Assembly (NCBI GenBank): GCA_965219005.1
Contig: CBDCMS010000003.1
Coordinates: 2,666,001-2,730,000 of the forward strand
Direction of reading: 5' to 3'
From: CAUZIZ01 sp965219005
GTDB taxonomy: Bacteria > Acidobacteriota > UBA6911 > RPQK01 > JAJDTT01
Length of the DNA: 64,000 nucleotides
This document shows positions 16,457 through 24,715 of this stretch, one piece after another (the first letter of the stretch is position 1; every line of letters starts with the position of its first letter). The position numbers were made by a program, and so were the translations under genes. The notes beneath the pieces were generated by a model, which was given only the letters and a program-made list of their open reading frames with translations, was not told the origin of the DNA and ran no database searches.

Positions 16457-18325
16457 TCAGTGGAGCCTGAATTGTACTCCGCCCTGAAGGATCCGGGGAC
16501 TTCCCAGTCTGGGGATGGGAGTGCGTCCGATGGAATACTCGCGGTCCAGGAGATTGTCCGCTGCAAAGAAGAGCTCGACCCTCTCCGAGAGGGGACGGCT
16601 GAAGCTCAAGCCCAGCAAGAAATAACGCTCCAGATCCAGCTGGTTCAGATCGTCCTCGAACTGTTCTCCAGCCCAACGCCCGTAGGCCGCCACCTTGACT
16701 GGTCCCGTGTACTCGATTCCTACTGATCCCTGGTGGCGCGGGACTTGAGGTAGCCTCAGCCCAGTGTCCTGTACCGCTGCGTCCGAGTATAGATAGGCAG
16801 CCCAGACATTCCAGAGCGGTCCCAGTGGGACCGTCGCTTCTGCTTCCATACCCTTCACTGTTGCTTGGCCCAGGTTCTGACGTTGGCGAAAGATGAACTG
16901 TGGAGTGACTGAGATGGTGGCGTTGCTCACTGCATCCCGGAGCGAGTTCCAGAACACGTTCAAGCGCAATAGCACGGGCGCGAAAGAATGAAAATCGGCA
17001 CCCACTTCACCGCCCCACAAGTACTCCTCCTGGAGTTCGGGATTGGCCTCGGTAATGACGTTGCCAACCCGAAATGGACGGTGGAGCTCGTTGAGGGTTG
17101 GTACTCGGAAGCCTCGATAGGCGGACGCCCGCAGCGTGAGCCGCTCCGACGCTCGCAAGAGGACACCGGCTCTGGGATTGACGCTGGTCTGGGATTCTTG
17201 TCCCTGCCACCAATCGAACCGGAGTCCCGCCAGGAAGTCGACCCGGTGATGAAGGGGAAGGAGCTGCTGCACGAAGATACCCGCTAGGTTCTGACTATTC
17301 TCGCTCCACTTCACACGCCTCCAATCGGTGCCCACCAGTAGATTGCTCCGAGGCCTCCAGCTGAAAGCGGCGCCCGAGCCGAGAGAGCGGAATTCCTGTT
17401 CCGCGGTGATGAACTCTGCCGATCGGTCGGGAAGAATCCGGGAGAAGGTGTTTTCGAAGACACCGCTCTGAGTATAGAAGCTGCCTTCCCAGGACGAACC
17501 CTCGTAGCCTGTCTCGAACAGGACTAGCCTGGAGTTGTTTTGCTGGAGCTCAGTCCCGTTGCCCCTTCCCTCTCGAAAGACATTCACCCCTGCGTGGAAA
17601 TTTTTGTAATAAGCACGTCCGAAGAAGGTCTGGAAATTGGAGCTAGCCAACTTGTCGACTGCTCCCCGGAGTTCATCTTGGACAATGAAGAACCCCTGGG
17701 TGTCAAAGAGTCGTCCGGACACCAGGTATTTCCAGTCACCAAAGTCGTCCGCAGCCAGTAGATCCAGATCGTAGGATTCGGGGTGGGCGAATCGACCTCG
17801 TAACTCGATCGTGTCAGGCGCGGGAGTCCGGGGGATCAAGTGAATCGTTCCCCCCAGGGCAGAGCTTCCGTAGAGCGAGCTCGTAGCGCCTCGAACGACC
17901 TCGACTGACTGCATCGCCAGAGTCGGTATCCGATTCCAGTAGATCCAACCTCCGAAGGGGTCGTTCCAAGGAAGCTCGTCGAATAGGACCAGACTTCGAC
18001 TGGTCCCGCTAGGACCAATGCCCCGCAGGGAAACCCCCTGCGCCGTCGGATGGGAATACAGGCTGCTGGAGCGACGAAACAGGCTGAAGCCTGGTATCCG
18101 ACGTAGGGTATCGTCCAGTACCAAAGAGGGTGAGCGAGCCAGGTCCTCGTCTGAAATTACGCTCACCAGGGAGACTGCTTCCAACAGCGGCTGTTTCTGC
18201 TTGGCGGCGGTGACAACGACCGTTTGATTCGGTGCCGGAGGCGGTTCCTCCTGGTCTCCTTCCTTCTTCGAGTCCTCTGGCAAAACCAGCAGAGCGCAAA
18301 CAAAGAGGGCAGCGGTTCCCAACAT
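16457..18325 (-). CDS. TonB-dependent outer-membrane receptor
   Basis: Using the ATG at 18325 the protein is 622 aa: signal peptide (LGTAALFVCALLVLP), short N-terminal stretch, plug domain with TVVVTAAKQKQPLLEAVSLVSVI (TonB-box-like beginning in part), GVSLRGIGPSGTSRSLVLFDELP and RGATSSLYGSSALGGTIHLI, then a 22-strand-type barrel ending with ILQGGVQFRLH. An open frame continues 63 codons upstream of this ATG but would place the signal peptide internally. The plug resembles BtuB/CirA-type receptors; no cognate binding protein or transporter lies nearby, so the ligand (cobalamin, siderophore or glycan) is not assignable. Divergent from the LLM oxidoreductase gene. Confidence 0.92.
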   Translation of the reverse strand: MLGTAALFVCALLVLPEDSKKEGDQEEPPPAPNQTVVVTAAKQKQPLLEAVSLVSVISDEDLARSPSLVLDDTLRRIPGFSLFRRSSSLYSHPTAQGVSLRGIGPSGTSRSLVLFDELPWNDPFGGWIYWNRIPTLAMQSVEVVRGATSSLYGSSALGGTIHLIPRTPAPDTIELRGRFAHPESYDLDLLAADDFGDWKYLVSGRLFDTQGFFIVQDELRGAVDKLASSNFQTFFGRAYYKNFHAGVNVFREGRGNGTELQQNNSRLVLFETGYEGSSWEGSFYTQSGVFENTFSRILPDRSAEFITAEQEFRSLGSGAAFSWRPRSNLLVGTDWRRVKWSENSQNLAGIFVQQLLPLHHRVDFLAGLRFDWWQGQESQTSVNPRAGVLLRASERLTLRASAYRGFRVPTLNELHRPFRVGNVITEANPELQEEYLWGGEVGADFHSFAPVLLRLNVFWNSLRDAVSNATISVTPQFIFRQRQNLGQATVKGMEAEATVPLGPLWNVWAAYLYSDAAVQDTGLRLPQVPRHQGSVGIEYTGPVKVAAYGRWAGEQFEDDLNQLDLERYFLLGLSFSRPLSERVELFFAADNLLDREYSIGRTPIPRLGSPRILQGGVQFRLH

Positions 18326-18479
18326 ATTCTGCTCAAAGGGTTGCTCGGGCCTCACACTCCTTTGAGGCCCGGTCAGAGTTCCATCCTTCGATGCCCAGGT
18401 CAAGTTTTCCCGAGAATCGACCTCAATCGAAAGCCGACACAGAAGCAGAATGCTATGATTTCCCGGAAAGGAATAATAG
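18326..18479. promoter_or_regulatory. Divergent intergenic region (TonB receptor / LLM oxidoreductase)
   Basis: This 154-bp region must contain the promoters of both divergent genes. I see no confident -35/-10 pair, Fur box or cobalamin riboswitch core; AAAGGAATAATAG just before 18480 is the ribosome-binding site of the forward gene. Confidence 0.4.
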
Positions 18480-19421
18480 ATGAGATTTGGAATTGCCGTT
18501 ACCACTTCAGTCAACCCGGCCGTGACGCCAGTGGCCCAGGCCGATTACGTCAGTCGGATGGCCCGCACTATAGATGAGGCGGGTTTCGACTCCATGTGGG
18601 TTAGCGATCGGACCGTGTTCCCAGCCGATCTACCGGACCGCTATCCCGACATGTTTGGTCCCGGCAAGGCCGACCCCGAGGCCCAGAACGTGCTGGAGGC
18701 TATAAGTACCCTAAGCTTCGTCGGAGGCCTGACAAAGAAGGCTCGCCTGGGGGTCAGTGTGCTTGTGCTACCTTTCCGCAATCCGATACTCAATGCCAAG
18801 ATGATCACGACCCTCGATGTGCTTTCGGGTGGGCGTGTCATTCTAGGCATAGGGGTTGGCTGGATGCCTGAGGAGTTTGCGTCCATGGGTTCCTCCTATG
18901 AGCACCGTGGCCGGTTGACCGACGAGCATATAGAGGCGTTCAAGGCTCTCTGCATCGAGGACGTGGCCGAGTATCAGGGTGAGCATGTCCAGACTTCCGG
19001 TATGGTCTTTTTCCCAAAGCCGGTCCAACGTCCCCATCCACCGATCTGGGTCGGAGGTAACTCACGCCTGGCGATCCGCAGGACGGCCAGGCTAGGCGAC
19101 GCCTGGCACGGGATCAGGCTCAGTCCTGAGGAGGTGCGACGAGGTCGGGAGCGGCTCAGCTCCCTGTGTGAGACCTATGGGAGGGATCCAAAGCAGGTGG
19201 ACGTCACGCTCCGAGCCACGCTGGTTCTGGAGCAGGCTCAGAGGACCGAGAACGGGGACAGAGCTGTTTTGACGGGAAGTGCGAGCGACATCCTCGACGA
19301 TATCCGTAGGTACGAAGATGCCAGTCTGGATTATCTGGTTCTTTCGGTAGCAGCCAGCGACACGGACTCGACGATTGACGCGGTTCGCCGCTTTGCTGAC
19401 GAGGTATTGACGCGGATCTAG
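18480..19421 (+). CDS. LLM-class (luciferase-like) F420/flavin-dependent oxidoreductase
   Basis: A 313-aa TIM-barrel protein of the bacterial luciferase superfamily: GFDSMWVSDR near the N-terminus, LGVSVLVLPFRNP, GRVILGIGVGWMPEEFASMG and PPIWVGGNS. This pattern matches the 'LLM class F420-dependent oxidoreductase' (TIGR03619-type) proteins. Cofactor could be F420 or FMN; no F420 biosynthesis gene is present here. AAGGAATAATAG precedes the ATG. Substrate unknown. Confidence 0.88.
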   Translation: MRFGIAVTTSVNPAVTPVAQADYVSRMARTIDEAGFDSMWVSDRTVFPADLPDRYPDMFGPGKADPEAQNVLEAISTLSFVGGLTKKARLGVSVLVLPFRNPILNAKMITTLDVLSGGRVILGIGVGWMPEEFASMGSSYEHRGRLTDEHIEAFKALCIEDVAEYQGEHVQTSGMVFFPKPVQRPHPPIWVGGNSRLAIRRTARLGDAWHGIRLSPEEVRRGRERLSSLCETYGRDPKQVDVTLRATLVLEQAQRTENGDRAVLTGSASDILDDIRRYEDASLDYLVLSVAASDTDSTIDAVRRFADEVLTRI

Positions 19422-19477
19422 CATCCAGAGCCGGCCTGAAGAGAGCGGCTCCATGGAAGAACTCGGCTGCCGGATCC

Positions 19478-19656
19478 AGCCCGCATTTCTCATCGCTGGT
19501 CTACTGCGTCGCCGCAAACATCCGTCCTGGCTGTGTTACGCTCTGTCGGCCTCCTCGACGTACTGCACGAGTACGACTGCGGGGGCCTCGGTCGCAAGCC
19601 TTGCCAGGACGGCCCTTGCGGCGCCTCGCTACGACAAGCGATGAGAAATCCGGGCT
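19478..19656 (-). mobile_element. 179-bp foldback (MITE-like) element, copy 1
   Basis: The element begins with AGCCCGCATTTCTCATCGCT and ends with AGCGATGAGAAATCCGGGCT, a 20-bp terminal inverted repeat with one mismatch. The pairing continues inward along the whole element (GCCGCAA, CCGTCCTGGC and GGCC blocks recur as complements) to a tip GTACT-CGTGC-AGTAC (read on the minus strand). It is nearly identical, in opposite orientation, to the copy at 58956-59134. No transposase is encoded. No convincing target duplication is visible at this copy. Confidence 0.85.
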
Positions 19657-20079
19657 AAAGATCTCTCGCTTCCAGACCGATAACGGGACTAACTCTGGAA
19701 GTGAGGTAGTCTCAATGAGTCATAGAACTGCAGGGATCCAGTTCCCCGCCGAGACGGGTTCAGAAAAGACCAAGGTAGACGAAAGCAGTCATAACCCCGG
19801 ACTGGGCTATCTGAGTACAGAAATGCCGACCTGGAAGGAATTGCCACTTTCAATACCCAAGCAGTTCAATGCCCACGGGTCTCCTCATCCAACCTCCGAT
19901 CGTGATTGCGCCGGGTCCAGTGTCTCCAGGACGAGTTGACTCTGGATGAGCCAGAATCCGGCCCAGGTTTCCGTCTTTCGACATTTCTGCGGACCTACCT
20001 CCTTCGCTTGATCTCGGATTGAAGTTCCGAGGAATCGAGTGGCATACTGGTCCCGATTGAAAGACCACCGGAGCCGCAA
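19657..20079. other. Intergenic, no supported feature
   Basis: Between the foldback element and the SRAP gene I see no gene. A frame from 19714 (MSHRTAGIQFPAE..., 75 codons) has a weak GAGG upstream but low-complexity, unrecognisable sequence. Confidence 0.5.
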
Positions 20080-20766
20080 ATGTGTGGAAGGTTCTCCCTC
20101 ACCGATCCTGAAGCTTTGTTGGAACGGTTCGAGATCAGCGAGACTCGAATCCCGCCCCGCTACAACGTTGCGCCCACCCAAGATGTGGCGGTGGTTCGCA
20201 AAGACCTCCAACTTCAGAACAATCGGCTCGATCTCATGCACTGGGGCCTGGTTCCCAACTGGGCCAAGGATCCTTCCTCGGGCTCGAGACTGATCAATGC
20301 CAGATCGGAAACGGTGGAGCAAAAGCCCTCTTTTCGTGAGGCTTTCAGGTCCAAGAGGTGTCTGATTCCAGCCGACGGGTTCTTTGAGTGGAAGAAACTT
20401 CACGGCGGCAAACATCCCTTTTACTTTCAACTCCAGGACGGAGAAGTGTTCGCCTTCGCGGGGCTGTGGGAACGATGGCAGTCGACAGCTGGCTTGACAC
20501 TCACTTCCTGCTGCATCCTCACGACTACACCTAACGAAATAGTGTCTAAGATTCACGACCGCATGCCTGTGATTCTACCCTCCGAGGCCTATTCGACCTG
20601 GCTCAGCCCGTCGACCTCGGCTCCGGATCTCAGGTCGCTTCTTCGCCCCTACCCCTCCAGCCAGATGGTCTCCTTTCCGGTTAGCCGATTGGTTAACAGC
20701 GTAAGCAACGATCAACCGGATTGTCTTCAGCCCTCTCCTCCAGTCGAAACCAGGTCTCTGTTCTGA
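20080..20766 (+). CDS. yedK: SOS response-associated peptidase (SRAP; YedK/HMCES family)
   Basis: A 228-aa SRAP protein. Cys2 (MCGRF) is the residue that crosslinks to abasic sites in single-stranded DNA; N73 (NARSET), E103 (GFFEW) and H159 (HDRMP) are all present, so the active site is intact. It forms a covalent thiazolidine DNA-protein crosslink that shields abasic sites and can reverse it. Length is typical. It is a lone gene with no neighbouring SOS gene, although lexA lies at 58 kb; no LexA box could be identified because this organism's box is unknown. Confidence 0.95.
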   Translation: MCGRFSLTDPEALLERFEISETRIPPRYNVAPTQDVAVVRKDLQLQNNRLDLMHWGLVPNWAKDPSSGSRLINARSETVEQKPSFREAFRSKRCLIPADGFFEWKKLHGGKHPFYFQLQDGEVFAFAGLWERWQSTAGLTLTSCCILTTTPNEIVSKIHDRMPVILPSEAYSTWLSPSTSAPDLRSLLRPYPSSQMVSFPVSRLVNSVSNDQPDCLQPSPPVETRSLF

Positions 20767-21122
20767 CTTTCCCCTCGCACCCGTGCCGTTCGGCCGCCGA
20801 TCGGGTCGAAATGCAAACTGTGAGCGGTCTCACCGGGAGCGACTGGGTTCCAGTGCTAGACTGAGCTTCGTTTTTGGACGGTCTTGCCAGGATCAGGTCC
20901 TAAAACAGAGGCATAGAAACAGGGTCCGATTTTCTCCGTTGGAGTTTTCGACCAAGACCCCGTCCGGACATCACCAGGGTAGTGACCCTCGGGTGTAGAC
21001 GTTTCCTCTGTTTGAGAACCAAGTTTCTGGAGGAGCGGACGTGACATCCGAACAACGGGTCATTCCTTTTTTCTGTCGCCAGGCGCAGGCAGTCTCCCCT
21101 CTCCGGAACCGACAACTTCGAT
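20767..21122. promoter_or_regulatory. Upstream region of PKD-protein gene copy A, diverged homologue of the region upstream of copy B
   Basis: Blocks such as AGTGCTAGACTGAGCTTCGT, TTTTTGGACGGTCTTGCCAGGATC, TCTGGAGGAGCG and CGGGTCATTCC recur in the same order upstream of copy B (minus strand, 43120 down to 42690) but with many substitutions and length differences. The region is probably a long 5' regulatory region or leader. No gene is seen. Confidence 0.6.
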
Positions 21123-24100
21123 GAGCCTGCGGAACAGGCGATAAGGGAGAAGCATAGTGTCAAGAGATAAGCGACATGGAGCGATGGTATGGATAGCGAT
21201 GTTACTGGGATCGCTGGGGACGATGGTGTATGCGGATCAACCGCGGCCGAACGTCCAGGTGATCACGCCGGACGGGGTGCTCTCGGTGGTACCGGGGTAT
21301 ACCGGAGGACGGTGGGGAGTCCCGGCAGGGAGGTTCGGCAGTTACGACAAGCCGATCCTGTTGGAAGAGGCCGACGCGATCTCGTTACGGATCGGGGACC
21401 GGATCAATCCCGACTGGCTGCCCGGCTCCAGTCAAGTCAACGGAGTCAATCCACAGACGACCTTTCCGGTCACCTACCCGCGGTCGCTGGGAGTTTTCTG
21501 CGTAGGCTGTAACGGACCCAAGCCCTCGCTGACGGTCCTGAGCTGGAAGCTGCTGCCCCGCAACCTGCGTCTGCCGCTGGTGGCGCGGGTGAGCCTGGGC
21601 GCCGATGCCACCGATCCGGGAACCATCTTCAACGACTCCAACTCGATACTGATCGAGATCTGGTTCAAGCGCAGCGGCGTGGTCGAGAACCAACCGCCGT
21701 CGATCAGTCTTTCGGACAATCAGACCGTGGGCCTGGGCCAGACGGTCTATCTACGCGCCACGGTCATCGATCCCAACCAGGATCCGACCACGGTGACGTG
21801 GAGCCAGTTGGCGACCTCCACGACGCCTTCCGTGCATCTGAATAGCAGCTCCAGTTTGCGACCCTCCTTCGTGGCACCCAGCCAGGAGACGACGCTGAAG
21901 TTCCAGTGCTGTGCCAGTGATCAAAAAGCCCCGCCCGTTTGTGCGCAAACGACAGTCTACGTGCGGGAGGACGAGCAACCTTTCGGTGACGATGACGATG
22001 ACGACTCGGAACCCGAGATCGATTGCAATCAAGAAGGCAACCAGCCGGCCATCGCCCAAGGCCCCTCGGATCGAACCGTCGAGGAAGGCGATCGGGTGCA
22101 CTTGACGGGAAGCGGACACGATCCGGATCGCTCGACCAGTGGGCAAGGATTTACCGGGGTGAGCTTCTCCTGGACGGTTGTCGAAGGCGCCGGCGTGCTG
22201 ACCACTTCGCGGCTGAGTATCAGCCAAGGTAACGGCAGCTCGACGGCCAGTTTTACGGTACCGGCGGTCAGCGAAGACAAGACCCTGGTGCTGCGTTTTT
22301 CGGCCTTCGATCCCCTGGGCTGTGGCTCCCACGATCAGGTGCGGGTCTTTATCCGAGCCTCCAATCAAAAACCGGAAGCCGATGCCGGTCGCGATCAACA
22401 AGTCATGGAAACCGAACAGGTCACGCTCTACGGAAGCGGCTCGGATCCGGACGGAGATCGGCTCACCTACCACTGGTCCCAACGTTCCGGCCCCTCGGTC
22501 GAGCTCCTGCAGGGAGCCGGCGGTCAGAATCACTTCGTCGCCCCTCGGGTCGAGCAAAGGACGGAACTTCAGTTTCGTCTAGTGGTGGACGACGGCAACG
22601 GAGGCGAGGACAGCGACGAGGTCCAGATCACGGTCCAGGACAATCGTCCCCCGGAGCTGGATCGATTGGTGCCCCAGACGGTGGCCTTGGGCGAGACGGT
22701 GACGTTGGTCGCCTCCGCTCATGATCCGGATGGAGATGAGCTGACCTATGCCTGGAGCCAGCACCGTGGTCCTCGGGTCTCGCTCTCGAGTCACCAGGGT
22801 CCCCGCGTGTCCTTTACCGCTCCCGAGGAGGGAGAGGACGCAGAGCTGGTCTTTGAGGTCGTCGTCACCGACCCCTACGAGGGACAGGACGACGGAGAAG
22901 TCCAGGTCACGGTCGAAGGCAACGAACCCCCGGTGGTGGAAACGTTGGAGACTCAGGAAGTGAGCTCAGGCGAGACAGTGACGCTGCAGGCAACGGCCTA
23001 CGATCCGGACGGCGATGAGTTGACCTACGACTGGAGCCAGGACTCGGGTCCGACGGTGCGACTCGTGCCCAGCGATCAGGCTGAGGTGAACTTCGAGGCC
23101 CCGACGGTCGAGGAGAAGACGGAATTGGTTTTGACGCTCAGCGTCAGTGACGGACTCAGCACGGTAGACCGCCGCGCTCTGATCCAGGTCAAACCGATTC
23201 GGCGCAACAGCATCGTGCTGCCCACCGGAGCCAGGACCCAGCACAAGCAGTTCAAGGATACCTATATCGGAGTGGCGATCGTCAACCTCAGTCCCTCCGA
23301 CAACGAGATTACGCTCTTGGGTCGTGATTCGGACGGCAACGAGCAGCTGAATCAACAGCTGCAGCGTCTGGAAGGTCAAGGACAGGACGCCTTTCTCACC
23401 GACGAGTTGGTGGGAGCCAATGGGGAGCTGAGCTCCCTGGTGGCCTCCGGCGATCGGGGCCTGATCCAAGGGTTCTTCATGATGGGCGACTACAATCAAA
23501 GGCGACTGGACGGCGTCGGCGGGACTTCACAGGCCGCGACGACGCTGTACTTTCCGCTGGCCCGACAACGGGGCGACGAGGAGGCGACGCTGTTGTTTCT
23601 GTTCAACGACGCCACCGAGCCGGATCCGGCCGTGCTGCTGCGCTTGTGCGCGACCGACGGCACGCTGCTGCAAGAGACCCCGGTGGCGATTGCCGCCCAG
23701 GGCTCGATCGTGGGCACGCTGTCGGATCTGTTCGGAGCCGGGATCGCGATTGACGAAGGCTACGTCCAGGTCCAGAGTAGCTTGCCGCTACGGGGCTTTG
23801 AGTTCCTGGCCGGATCGGAGGATTTTTCCTCGATGACGGCTCAGGTCGGGACCCAGACCCGTCGCTTGGTGGTGCCCCACTTGTTCGTGGATAACCAGGG
23901 AGGAGATACCGAGATCCGGTTGATCAACGTGGGCGATACCGAAGCGCTGGTCGAGATCCAGGCCCGGGACGATCGTTCCCGGCTTCAGGGGACGGCGCAA
24001 ATCACGATCGCTCCCAAGGAGTTGTTCGTGGGCGGAGCCCGGGAGCTGTTGGGATTGGATCCCACGGGATTGATCAATCAACAGGCGATCACGGGCCACC

Positions 24101-24688
24101 TGAAGCTGGACGTCAGTGCCGGTAAGCTGGGACCCTTTCAACGGGCGGCGACCCTGGTCGGCGTGACCTCCTTTATCGGCAACGGCGGCAAATTTCGCTC
24201 CACCCTGCCGATGATTCAAGCCGGTCAGAAGGAGACCCTCCTGTTGCAGGTGGCGCAGTCCGAGACGCTGCGGATGTTCACCGGTCTTGCCATCCTCAAC
24301 TGTGAGGAACGGGCCACCGAGGTGCGGGTCCAGGCTTTCTCGGAGACCGGAGTCCAGACGGCCGAGCGGACCGTGCTGCTGGAGCCCGGACATCGATTGG
24401 TCGACGTCCTGGACGGCCCCTCGCTCTTTGGACTCGGCTTTGAACAGGTCAAGGGTCATCTCAGGATCGTCAGTGAGGAGCCGGTCCTGGTCTTTGCCCT
24501 GTTCGGCGACTTCGACTCCCAGTTCCTGTCCTCCATCGAAGGACAGGCGCCGATCCAGTAGCTTCTCCCGGTTTCAATCAGGGGACGGTTGCGGGCACGC
24601 TGCTCCCATGCCCAGCAGCTCCCGCTCCGTCCTCTTCCCCTGGCCGAAGGTTGCAGTTCACTCTGCAACCCACGGCCGGCTTTCGCTC
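21123..24688 (+). repeat. 3,566-bp duplication, copy A
   Basis: Identical, as far as I can read, to the reverse complement of 39124-42689. It starts at GAGCCTGCGGAACAGGCG, 34 bp before the coding start, and ends in CTTTCGCTC, 127 bp after the stop. Outside these points the two loci differ abruptly. It holds the whole 1,134-codon gene; there are no terminal inverted repeats, target duplications or transposase. Confidence 0.93.
21157..24561 (+). CDS. Secreted multi-PKD/cadherin-like repeat protein, copy A
   Basis: A 1,134-aa protein with a signal peptide (VWIAMLLGSLGTMVYA). After a unique N-terminal domain (to about 175) come five Ig/PKD-like repeats (about 178-690), the last four marked by DPDGDELTYxWSQ-type motifs that look like calcium-binding PKD/cadherin sites. 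An acidic linker GDDDDDDSEPE lies near residue 277. The C-terminal 440 residues contain three related beta modules (YIGVAIVNLSPSDNE, LFVDNQGGDTEIRLINVGDTE, MFTGLAILNCEERATEV). No catalytic motif or anchor is seen. Likely an exported adhesin or surface protein. GTG start with AGGGAG upstream; ATG 21184 is an alternative. Confidence 0.85.
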   Translation: MSRDKRHGAMVWIAMLLGSLGTMVYADQPRPNVQVITPDGVLSVVPGYTGGRWGVPAGRFGSYDKPILLEEADAISLRIGDRINPDWLPGSSQVNGVNPQTTFPVTYPRSLGVFCVGCNGPKPSLTVLSWKLLPRNLRLPLVARVSLGADATDPGTIFNDSNSILIEIWFKRSGVVENQPPSISLSDNQTVGLGQTVYLRATVIDPNQDPTTVTWSQLATSTTPSVHLNSSSSLRPSFVAPSQETTLKFQCCASDQKAPPVCAQTTVYVREDEQPFGDDDDDDSEPEIDCNQEGNQPAIAQGPSDRTVEEGDRVHLTGSGHDPDRSTSGQGFTGVSFSWTVVEGAGVLTTSRLSISQGNGSSTASFTVPAVSEDKTLVLRFSAFDPLGCGSHDQVRVFIRASNQKPEADAGRDQQVMETEQVTLYGSGSDPDGDRLTYHWSQRSGPSVELLQGAGGQNHFVAPRVEQRTELQFRLVVDDGNGGEDSDEVQITVQDNRPPELDRLVPQTVALGETVTLVASAHDPDGDELTYAWSQHRGPRVSLSSHQGPRVSFTAPEEGEDAELVFEVVVTDPYEGQDDGEVQVTVEGNEPPVVETLETQEVSSGETVTLQATAYDPDGDELTYDWSQDSGPTVRLVPSDQAEVNFEAPTVEEKTELVLTLSVSDGLSTVDRRALIQVKPIRRNSIVLPTGARTQHKQFKDTYIGVAIVNLSPSDNEITLLGRDSDGNEQLNQQLQRLEGQGQDAFLTDELVGANGELSSLVASGDRGLIQGFFMMGDYNQRRLDGVGGTSQAATTLYFPLARQRGDEEATLLFLFNDATEPDPAVLLRLCATDGTLLQETPVAIAAQGSIVGTLSDLFGAGIAIDEGYVQVQSSLPLRGFEFLAGSEDFSSMTAQVGTQTRRLVVPHLFVDNQGGDTEIRLINVGDTEALVEIQARDDRSRLQGTAQITIAPKELFVGGARELLGLDPTGLINQQAITGHLKLDVSAGKLGPFQRAATLVGVTSFIGNGGKFRSTLPMIQAGQKETLLLQVAQSETLRMFTGLAILNCEERATEVRVQAFSETGVQTAERTVLLEPGHRLVDVLDGPSLFGLGFEQVKGHLRIVSEEPVLVFALFGDFDSQFLSSIEGQAPIQ

Positions 24689-24715
24689 TCTTTACAACGC
24701 ATCTGGAATGCACCC

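Noticed and set aside
19714..19939. 75-codon frame MSHRTAGIQ...
   Set aside because: Weak ribosome-binding site, no recognisable features, and Ser/Pro/Thr-rich composition; left as unassigned intergenic DNA.
20080..20766. SRAP gene and lexA as parts of one SOS cluster
   Set aside because: They are 38 kb apart with no shared operator recognisable; no regulatory link can be shown from sequence.
21751..22557. 268-codon antisense frame inside the PKD-protein gene, present in both copies
   Set aside because: It exists twice only because the DNA is duplicated; it follows the codon bias of the sense gene and has no start context or family features.
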